Virus record (IMG/VR): IMGVR_UViG_3300042890_001190
Location: 1-64,000 of that record
Origin: a virus
Reading direction: 5' to 3' (one strand)
Length of the DNA stretch: 64,000 nucleotides
Part shown: piece by piece, positions 59,029 through 64,000 of the stretch
How positions within the stretch are numbered: position 1 is the stretch's first letter
Layout: the number at the start of each line of letters is the position of its first letter
Position numbers and translations under genes: made by a program
The notes under the pieces: generated by a model
Databases searched by the model: none
What the model saw: the letters and a program-made list of their open reading frames with translations, nothing else
What the model was told of the DNA's origin: nothing

Positions 59029-59442
59029 TTAATTTGAAGAGCGAATTAATGCGGATGTCGCTGTATTGGAAGGCATGGTAATAAGGAATGTAGTCGCGGA
59101 AGTTTTGTCTGCGCCAAAATCCAAAACTGCAACTGACTTGTTGCCCTTAGACGCATTGTAAATTAGAGCGCATCGTGCAGTTAAGCTTGAAGTCCAACTC
59201 GTATTCGCCCAGTTAACATAAGCCGTGTAGCCCGAAGTGCCCAGTGCAGCCCCAGTAAGCGTGTTGCCGCCCGCCGTATATCCGGATGCCACAACTTCGT
59301 TGGAGGAACTGTAAATTGTCGTGTCCTCGTTTAAATCTGCAGCAGATGTGTACAGCGCAATTTTGATTGTGTCGGTGAGCAGGTTGTGGACTGCTTGATA
59401 CAGCTCCGCTTTAAACGATGTAGTTTGGGTTTGAACAATCAT
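59029..59442 (-). CDS. virion protein, unknown
   Basis: 137 residues, beta-rich: SFKAELYQAVHNLLTDTIKI with ALYTSAADLNEDTTIYS, then GYTAGGNTLTGAALGTSGYT and LIYNASKGNKSVAVLDFGAD. This is a familiar phage family ('fK.ell.g.hdl..dt.kiALyts.A.l...T..Y...nEv.g.GYtaGG.tL'). It is part of the baseplate or fibre-base region. Function not established. Overlaps the next gene by four bases. Confidence 0.78.
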   Translation of the reverse strand: MIVQTQTTSFKAELYQAVHNLLTDTIKIALYTSAADLNEDTTIYSSSNEVVASGYTAGGNTLTGAALGTSGYTAYVNWANTSWTSSLTARCALIYNASKGNKSVAVLDFGADKTSATTFLITMPSNTATSALIRSSN

Positions 59443-60089
59443 GAAACGGGTATCCTAACTTGACCATCGCGGTAAGCATCCATGCGCTGCTTGCCATCAC
59501 CCAGATTTTTAAGCAAAGCAACAGACTGAAGATACATCTCTTGGTACAGCTTAACCATGTCAGGCTCGCCCTTCATAAAGCGAATGGCTTCAACCAAAGC
59601 GCCGTTGAGCAACGTCGAGTCAAAGTTATCGCCAAGCCAAGTTTGACCAGCCGTCACAATGGACACGGGGTAGTAGTAGTAATGCAACTCAACCGCGTAG
59701 CTTGCGCTTGGCGTTGGGCCAACAATAAAACTCAGTTCGTTTACATCGTTTGATTGCGGTCCAAAAATAGCATAGTGCTTTGGAAGCCCCGTTGCGGACG
59801 CATTTGGATATGCTTGACGGATGAAGTTCACATCCTTGTTTAGCAAGTACGTATAGTTGCCCGATGCGTCAATAACAGCCACCGAGTAAGTGGACAAAAA
59901 ATCATCCGGCGCTTGCAGGTACTTGTTGCCAGAGGTCAGTGAGCCAGTCACGTTTTTCCGCAGGTTTGCAAGCTGCACTGTGTTGTAGATACGCTGTTCT
60001 GCCTGCTTTGCAAACAGAGCGTACTCATCCTCTGTGAAAGAGTTTTCACAGATGTCCGCAATGTTTTGCTTCAGTTCAACGTAGTTCAT
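59439..60089 (-). CDS. head-tail adaptor-like protein
   Basis: 216 residues. Helical N-terminus (NYVELKQNIADICENSFTED; FAKQAEQRIYNTVQLANLRK), central YLQAPDDFLSTYSVAVIDAS, then a beta part with YYYYPVSIV. The plan matches phage adaptor/neck proteins ('...l...i..y.e......f..li..aE.ri.r.l....'). Confidence 0.72.
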   Translation of the reverse strand: MNYVELKQNIADICENSFTEDEYALFAKQAEQRIYNTVQLANLRKNVTGSLTSGNKYLQAPDDFLSTYSVAVIDASGNYTYLLNKDVNFIRQAYPNASATGLPKHYAIFGPQSNDVNELSFIVGPTPSASYAVELHYYYYPVSIVTAGQTWLGDNFDSTLLNGALVEAIRFMKGEPDMVKLYQEMYLQSVALLKNLGDGKQRMDAYRDGQVRIPVS

Positions 60090-60092
60090 GTC

Positions 60093-60359
60093 TTATGCCA
60101 TTGGCCCACGGGCAATCGTCCCTTTTGTGGCGCAGCCATTGCCACGGGTTTTAATGCCGCTGGTTTTGGTGCCCATGCCATCAGGCTTATTGCTGATGCC
60201 GCCCACGCTCATGCAGACAGTATCCGCATTGCTTTGGTTTGGCTCTTTGCCGGGGTTGCTGGAGGCCTTAACGACCCTGCCACTCATGGTGTGAGGTTTG
60301 GCGTAGACGCTGGCATTACCAACTTCCTTACCCATCATTTTCTTGCTGAAGGTAGCCAT
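60093..60359 (-). CDS. small basic virion protein (KG motif family)
   Basis: 88 residues, Gly/Lys/Ser-rich. MATFSKKMMGKEVGNASVYA, ending GIKTRGNGCATKGTIARGPM. The GCATKG...A.GPM end resembles the C-termini of proteins at 62328 and 62577. AAGGAA upstream of the ATG at 60359. Role unknown; basic and flexible, so possibly DNA-contacting in the virion. Confidence 0.7.
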   Translation of the reverse strand: MATFSKKMMGKEVGNASVYAKPHTMSGRVVKASSNPGKEPNQSNADTVCMSVGGISNKPDGMGTKTSGIKTRGNGCATKGTIARGPMA

Positions 60360-60369
60360 GTTTTTTCCT

Positions 60370-60759
60370 TTACGTAACCGATACCGTAACTGTACCAACA
60401 AATGTCGTTGCCACCAAGTAATTCGGCGTCAACGGTGCATCAAAAAACCTTGATCCACCAACAGGGTTCCAGCCCCACTGGATGTCCCTAGAGCCGCCAG
60501 ACAGATTGCCTTCTTCATTCAATCCGGACGTTATGTAGGTCGTGTCTTTGCGCGGGTTTCTGAGTGCCTGCGGGTCATCCACCGGGAATGTTCCAAGCAT
60601 CAACTGCGGCTGGTCTGGGTCCCAGCACTCCGGGCACACCAACAGCTCGTACCTGCGCTGCTTAATGACCTCTGTTCTGAGTAGCTTGAGTTTGTATTGC
60701 TGACCACAGCGGTCGCACATGGCAATCGCTTTGTGACCCGCTGCAAAACGGTTTGACAT
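60370..60759 (-). CDS. zinc-ribbon virion-region protein
   Basis: 129 residues. Zinc ribbon C15/C18 (MCDRCGQQYKL) and C42/C45 (VCPECWDPDQPQ), then TFPVDDPQALRNPRKDT. The pattern 'iC DRCg...y....lr.e......g..vC..CwD..hPq..l' is a known small phage protein in the neck/tail region. The C-terminus is Gly/Phe-rich. Function unknown. Confidence 0.75.
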   Translation of the reverse strand: MSNRFAAGHKAIAMCDRCGQQYKLKLLRTEVIKQRRYELLVCPECWDPDQPQLMLGTFPVDDPQALRNPRKDTTYITSGLNEEGNLSGGSRDIQWGWNPVGGSRFFDAPLTPNYLVATTFVGTVTVSVT

Positions 60760-61463
60760 CAGTAGCCACCGTTTCCTATGCTGGCAGCGCGTGGAACAAA
60801 TCTAACTGCCGCCTTCTCTCTGTCTTCGGAGGAGGCCAAATCCCAAGCTTCGTCATACTGAGCCTTGAGCACCTGAAGACGTTCCATTCCGCCGGGAATT
60901 TTCAGTGCAAGGTGGTAAGCCAAGCCAGCAGTCATTGCCTCGTAGAAACGGAATGGCATGTCCATGGTGTTGACGCCAGTGCCAGTGTCTTGCATGCGGC
61001 GCAAGCGCCAGTACACAAACACGTAAGGCTGCGAGTTGTCGGGGATTGGGTAAACCGTAATTCGCGGCGCATCAGTTAGCCGCTCAATCCAAACCTGTAT
61101 GGGGCGAGCTTGCGCCAGCTTGTTGGGGATCGTGGCGTATGTGGAGACGCTGATGCGGGTGATGGTCAAGTCAGCTTGCGTAGAAGCGCTTCCTGCGCCC
61201 GTGCGAATGACGTGCTCCAGAAGGTCCACGGTGTCAGCGGGAAGGTTATACGTTGCTTGGCCGGGGACTAAATTGATGGAGCCCTGCTCGTATGTGAACA
61301 TGTTCAAGCCACGGTTGGCCCACTGGGAGAACATCAGGTTCATAGACCGACTGGCTGTGCGTAGGTCATAGCCGGTGCGCAACTCACCACCAGCGCGTTC
61401 AAACGCCTCCTCAACGATTTCCGTTAAATCCATCGAAAAAGATGCTGTTCCAGATGTCGTCAT
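60759..61463 (-). CDS. head-tail connector/adaptor protein
   Basis: 234 residues. EIVEEAFERAGGELRTGYDL with ASRSMNLMFSQWANRGLNMF, then EQGSINLVPGQATYNLPADT; this is a widespread phage neck/tail-tubular-A-like family ('...i..eA...aG.......l..a...lN.ll..w...g..lw......l..G...Y.Lp'). C-terminal LAYHLALKIPGGMERLQVLK. It links portal and tail. Overlaps the LAGLIDADG gene by four bases. Confidence 0.78.
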   Translation of the reverse strand: MTTSGTASFSMDLTEIVEEAFERAGGELRTGYDLRTASRSMNLMFSQWANRGLNMFTYEQGSINLVPGQATYNLPADTVDLLEHVIRTGAGSASTQADLTITRISVSTYATIPNKLAQARPIQVWIERLTDAPRITVYPIPDNSQPYVFVYWRLRRMQDTGTGVNTMDMPFRFYEAMTAGLAYHLALKIPGGMERLQVLKAQYDEAWDLASSEDREKAAVRFVPRAASIGNGGY

Positions 61464-62074
61464 GCGGCCTCCACCAATAAGCCCGCCGTACGGGTTCCTT
61501 TGCGCTTGGCAAAGGATACCGCAGAAATGGACACGCCCAACGCGTCTGCGGCGGCTAGAGTTGTCTCAAAAACACGGCCATCGGACAAGCGAACTTTTTT
61601 ACCGCCACCCATTTTCTTTGGGGCCATGTACGCATCAACCAACCCAACCTCTAGTATGCGGCGCTTCCCAACAGGCTTATTAATTCTGGCAATCAACTGC
61701 GCCGCCTCTACGCGAGCGCTTTTTTCCACTTGCGACAAAACTCCGCGAGTGGGATTGCTTGCCATGTTTTCAGCGGTTGGAAGTGCCGCAGCAGCAACCG
61801 CATTTTTAACCAAGCAAAGCCTTGAAAAAACATGCAAAGCTTCGACGCACTCCGCATTGAATACCGACCATGTGTAGATTTGTCTGCCTGTTTTGGTGAT
61901 CTGCTGGCCGTCCGACATGCTCCCGCCAAACCTTGCAAGCAAAGCTGCCACGGGCGCTCGGTCGCACATTGAAACTTTAACGTGAACAGACACATACCCG
62001 GCTTTTGCAAGGTGCATAGAAACACACCCCTCTCCATCAAAGAGGCCTGCTAAGTATTCATCTGATGTTGCCAT
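61460..62074 (-). CDS. LAGLIDADG homing endonuclease
   Basis: 204 residues. One LAGLIDADG motif, EYLAGLFDGEGCVS (6-19), so it should act as a homodimer. Central VHVKVSMCDRAPVAALLARF and KTGRQIYTWSVFN fit the DNA-binding sheet. The C-terminal part (LSDGRVFETTLAAADALGVS with ISAVSFAKRKGTRTAG) is a NUMOD1-type helix-turn-helix. It is freestanding, inserted between neck-protein genes. No intron signals are seen. Confidence 0.88.
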   Translation of the reverse strand: MATSDEYLAGLFDGEGCVSMHLAKAGYVSVHVKVSMCDRAPVAALLARFGGSMSDGQQITKTGRQIYTWSVFNAECVEALHVFSRLCLVKNAVAAAALPTAENMASNPTRGVLSQVEKSARVEAAQLIARINKPVGKRRILEVGLVDAYMAPKKMGGGKKVRLSDGRVFETTLAAADALGVSISAVSFAKRKGTRTAGLLVEAA

Positions 62075-62077
62075 GGT

Positions 62078-62326
62078 TTACTTCTTCGCAGTCTTGGCTG
62101 ATTGCACAAACGCATTTGCAGTTGGTGCGCCAGCGCTGCCAACCTTGCGCATTTTCTCACCAGAGCCAGCGGCAATCCGCTTTTTCTTTGCGTTGATGTT
62201 GGCATACAACCCAACTGGTCCGCCTTCAGCGTACTGCGTGAAGTCAGTGTCGTCCCGGCGAGCTTTACGTTTGCCGGAAGGCATCTTAGATGGGAGGATG
62301 TCTCCCATGCCGCGACTGGCTCTCAT
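62078..62326 (-). CDS. small basic virion-region protein
   Basis: 82 residues, basic (MRASRGMGDILPSKMPSGKR; KARRDDTDFTQYAEGGPVGL; YANINAKKKRIAAGSGEKMR). The YAEGG motif and basic tail occur in small structural proteins of aquatic phages ('R..dgt..gyaKGGlyaNI.aKrkRIaaGSGEkMRkpg'). Function unknown. Confidence 0.76.
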   Translation of the reverse strand: MRASRGMGDILPSKMPSGKRKARRDDTDFTQYAEGGPVGLYANINAKKKRIAAGSGEKMRKVGSAGAPTANAFVQSAKTAKK

Positions 62327-62327
62327 A

Positions 62328-62567
62328 TCAGCAAGCCTTGCCGCCGTGGGCCATCTTGACCATCGAGCCTTTAGTATGGCCCTTAGTCACGCAGCCGTCA
62401 GCTCGGGTCACGCCGCCGCCCTTCTTGTACCCTTTTTGGCCGCGTACTGCGTCCCGTGGGTCTTCAGATGGGGCCATCTTAGATGCCTTGTTGTAGGCTT
62501 TGTCTTCGGCTTCGGCAGCCTTCTTGTCCGCCATCATCTGACGGGCTTCTTTTTCTGCTGGGCTCAT
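62328..62567 (-). CDS. small basic virion-region protein (KG motif family)
   Basis: 79 residues. N-terminal charged helix (EKEARQMMADKKAAEAEDKA), then GYKKGGGVTRADGCVTKGHT and KGSMVKMAHGGKAC. The C-terminal motif is shared with 62577 (KGKTKGTMVKMARGGKAC). Basic and flexible; unknown role in the virion. Confidence 0.75.
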   Translation of the reverse strand: MSPAEKEARQMMADKKAAEAEDKAYNKASKMAPSEDPRDAVRGQKGYKKGGGVTRADGCVTKGHTKGSMVKMAHGGKAC

Positions 62568-62576
62568 ATCAACTCC

Positions 62577-63071
62577 TTAGCAGGCTTTGCCGCCGCGTGC
62601 CATTTTTACCATTGTGCCCTTGGTTTTACCCTTGGACGCAATACCGTCTTTGCTTGGAGCAGCGGTACGCACTGCGCCCATCTTGGTTGTGCCAACAGAG
62701 CCTCCAGCCTTCAGGCCGGCGTGAGCCTTAGAAGCGGGCATTGCAGCGTGTTTGCCAACTGCCTTGTTAATCATGGACTTGTCCATTTTTACATCCTTAT
62801 GGGCCATACCGCCTTTAGCCATTTTGCCTTGGCCGTCAGCCGCAAAAGTTGGAACCTTTTTGCCATCTTTCATGGTCATCGGCATGCCACCAGAGGCGTA
62901 GCCCTTTTTCATCATACTGTTCATATCGCCACCTTTAGAAAATTTGCGGCCCTTGTCCGCGTTGGAGAAATCTTTGCCCACGGATTGTGGGACGCCTGCT
63001 TTCTTTGCAAACTCCGGGCTGTTAGCCACCGCCGCCATAAAATTATGTTGTTTCTTGCTAACTGATGGCAC
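62577..63071 (-). CDS. basic Gly/Lys-rich virion-region protein
   Basis: 164 residues. N-terminal PSVSKKQHNFMAAVANSPEF with AKKAGVPQSVGKDFSNADKG resembles DUF3008-type small phage proteins. The middle is K/G/M-rich (KKGYASGGMPMTMKDGKKVP); the C-terminus is KGKTKGTMVKMARGGKAC. GTG start at 63071 with GGAG. Strongly basic; possibly DNA-associated. Confidence 0.75.
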   Translation of the reverse strand: MPSVSKKQHNFMAAVANSPEFAKKAGVPQSVGKDFSNADKGRKFSKGGDMNSMMKKGYASGGMPMTMKDGKKVPTFAADGQGKMAKGGMAHKDVKMDKSMINKAVGKHAAMPASKAHAGLKAGGSVGTTKMGAVRTAAPSKDGIASKGKTKGTMVKMARGGKAC

Positions 63072-63306
63072 TGCGATGCTCCTTCATAAAGTCATCAATC
63101 TTGCTCTCAAGCCGGTCTAGCCGCGCCAGAACACGATTAATATCGCCATGCACATCTGCCTTAGTCACATACTTCTCAGCATTTTCTTCGCGGGTCTTAC
63201 TCAACAAGATGCTCAGGCGCTTTACTTCATCGTGAGACACCTTTACCCAAAACAACAACGCCGCTGACGCAAACGACAACAGTACATTCCAAGCCATAAG
63301 TTCCAT
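63058..63306 (-). CDS. single-span membrane protein with coiled coil
   Basis: 82 residues. N-terminal span (LMAWNVLLSFASAALLFWVK), then a coiled coil (LSILLSKTREENAEKYVTKA; DINRVLARLDRLESKIDDFM). Similar short phage proteins act in lysis or sit in the virion membrane-contact set. The ribosome site GGAAG is formed by the RWKC codons at the end of the HNH gene, 2 nt upstream. ATG at 63306 preferred over an earlier frame opening. Confidence 0.76.
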   Translation of the reverse strand: MELMAWNVLLSFASAALLFWVKVSHDEVKRLSILLSKTREENAEKYVTKADVHGDINRVLARLDRLESKIDDFMKEHRSAIS

Positions 63307-63307
63307 A

Positions 63308-63751
63308 TCAGCACTTCCATCGCGCCAGTGACGCGGCTTGATTTGCAGTTGTTCCAAGTCTGTTGAGCTCCCCAGACTGGATCAAGGGGTGTAATTGACC
63401 GTGTTCAACAAAATGCAACACACGAAGATTCTCTACGCGATTATCACCGTGAACACCGTTTCTGTGATCAACCTGATCGCCTTTTTGAAGAGGTTTAATG
63501 AAGGCGTCTGCAACCAGTCTGTGAACTAAAAACGCCTTGCAACGCTCAGTTCTTAGTCCGCCGTTCCGGAATCGAACTTCAATGTAGGGCCTTGTCCTGC
63601 CATTGGCCTTTTTTGGGGTCAGAGCCATAATTTTTTCAGGCATAGGGACATCTGCTCCAGCTCTTCCACGGCGGACTCTGGCAAGTGACTTTACTCGCCC
63701 CATGTTGCTCACTTGGTAGCGTCCTTCGTAGTTACGAATGTCGGCCCACAT
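63308..63751 (-). CDS. HNH homing endonuclease with NUMOD4
   Basis: 147 residues. NUMOD4 at the start (MWADIRNYEGRYQVSNMGRV with KSLARVRRG), HNH core FLVHRLVADAFIKPLQKGDQ then VDHRNGVHGDNRVENLRVL. It begins one base after the preceding stop codon. Its last residues ASLARWKC repeat the end of the preceding gene (ASMQRWKC), suggesting insertion at that gene's 3' end. The longer open frame upstream overlaps the neighbour and is not used. Confidence 0.88.
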   Translation of the reverse strand: MWADIRNYEGRYQVSNMGRVKSLARVRRGRAGADVPMPEKIMALTPKKANGRTRPYIEVRFRNGGLRTERCKAFLVHRLVADAFIKPLQKGDQVDHRNGVHGDNRVENLRVLHFVEHGQLHPLIQSGELNRLGTTANQAASLARWKC

Positions 63752-63752
63752 T

Positions 63753-63995
63753 TCAACATTTCCATCGTTGCATTGATGCTCTTGCACGGCTACCCTTTTC
63801 AGACTTTTCTGCGATAGGTGCCATTCTAGCGCAGAACGAGTCCTTACGCTTGCCACCCTGCGGTTGCGGGGCTTTGAGGTTGCTGCCGGTAGCTTTGTTG
63901 TAAACAGCACGGCCTTTAGCCGTTAACCCAGCTCCCTTGGAGGCAGGCAACTTTTCACCACGACCAATTGCAAGGGATGGGGTTTTCTTAGCCAT
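63753..63995 (-). CDS. conserved small basic phage protein
   Basis: 80 residues. MAKKTPSLAIGRGEKLPASK with GAGLTAKGRAVYNKATGSNL and then KRKDSFCARMAPIAEKSEKG, ending RARASMQRWKC. The LTAKGRa.YN.atGsnLk.P......k..SFCARM pattern is a widespread phage protein of unknown role in packaging/neck regions. The end codes RWKC and doubles as the ribosome site for the HNH gene. Confidence 0.86.
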   Translation of the reverse strand: MAKKTPSLAIGRGEKLPASKGAGLTAKGRAVYNKATGSNLKAPQPQGGKRKDSFCARMAPIAEKSEKGSRARASMQRWKC

Positions 63996-64000
63996 TGACG

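Noticed and set aside
63308-63790. Group I intron carrying the HNH gene in the small basic protein gene
   Set aside because: The HNH frame fills nearly the whole interval, leaving no room for an intron core, and the upstream gene has a complete end with stop codon.
1-64000. tRNA genes, integrase and attachment site
   Set aside because: No cloverleaf with intact T-arm and acceptor stem was noticed, and no tyrosine or serine recombinase motifs are in the window; a programmatic tRNA scan could still find one.

Overview
The window is one continuous stretch of a tailed-phage (Caudoviricetes) genome. Gene density is very high, with ATGA/GTGA start-stop overlaps between most neighbours. It holds a full head-packaging set, a long virion/tail block, lysis genes, a recombination set and many tiny unknown genes. 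I saw no ribosomal or metabolic host genes, no tRNA and no integrase. The virion protein types and the small accessory proteins resemble those of phages of freshwater Betaproteobacteria; that host guess is inference. Position 1 lies inside a minus-strand gene and the right end stops just upstream of a minus-strand virion gene, so the window is a cut from a larger, perhaps circularly permuted, genome.

Layout. (1) 1-9357, minus strand: terS, a LexA-type winged-helix gene, terL, portal, a small helical protein, a GroES-like co-chaperonin, scaffold-like protein, two structural proteins, major capsid protein, a terminator and a truncated structural gene. (2) 9358-13927, plus strand: a C-rich operon of about sixteen very small genes, nearly all unknown, with near-identical CAGGAGCCC ribosome sites; it ends in two terminators. 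(3) 13969-19303, minus strand: Toprim primase-like protein, phage hypotheticals, GIY-YIG endonuclease, DEAD/H helicase, ParB-like protein and small genes, read from a divergent control region at 19.31-19.41 kb. (4) 19424-23001, plus strand: small genes, two zinc-ribbon microproteins, an HNH-AP2 endonuclease, then a terminator. (5) 23042-24387, minus strand: an island carrying a DUF5710 protein, about 600 nt of non-coding DNA with strong RNA structure, and a VRR-NUC nuclease. (6) 24492-29188, plus strand: Cas4/RecB-like exonuclease, ERF annealing protein, SSB, small membrane and secreted peptides, ribbon-helix-helix protein, HNH nuclease. (7) 29295-63995, minus strand: a 2137-residue polyvalent virion protein with a zinc-protease motif, three large Gly/Gln-rich virion proteins, a QueC-like enzyme, tail proteins, lysozyme and holin, tail fibres including a 1872-residue beta-roll fibre, adaptors, small basic proteins, a LAGLIDADG and an HNH endonuclease.

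How it fits together. Helicase, Toprim protein, SSB, ERF and exonuclease suggest recombination-assisted replication using a host polymerase, since no polymerase is in the window. terS/terL/portal package DNA, and the co-chaperonin probably redirects host GroEL to fold capsid protein. The giant protein and its Gly-rich neighbours look like internal or ejected virion proteins. The most notable item is the structured RNA at 23.40-24.00 kb on the minus strand. It has a good promoter just after an upstream terminator, three perfect hairpins with GNRA tetraloops and a 13-bp long-range helix. Other notable items are a 22-nt inverted-repeat element at three module boundaries, an HNH gene inserted with a copy of its neighbour's 3' end, and a lone QueC-like gene in the tail operon.
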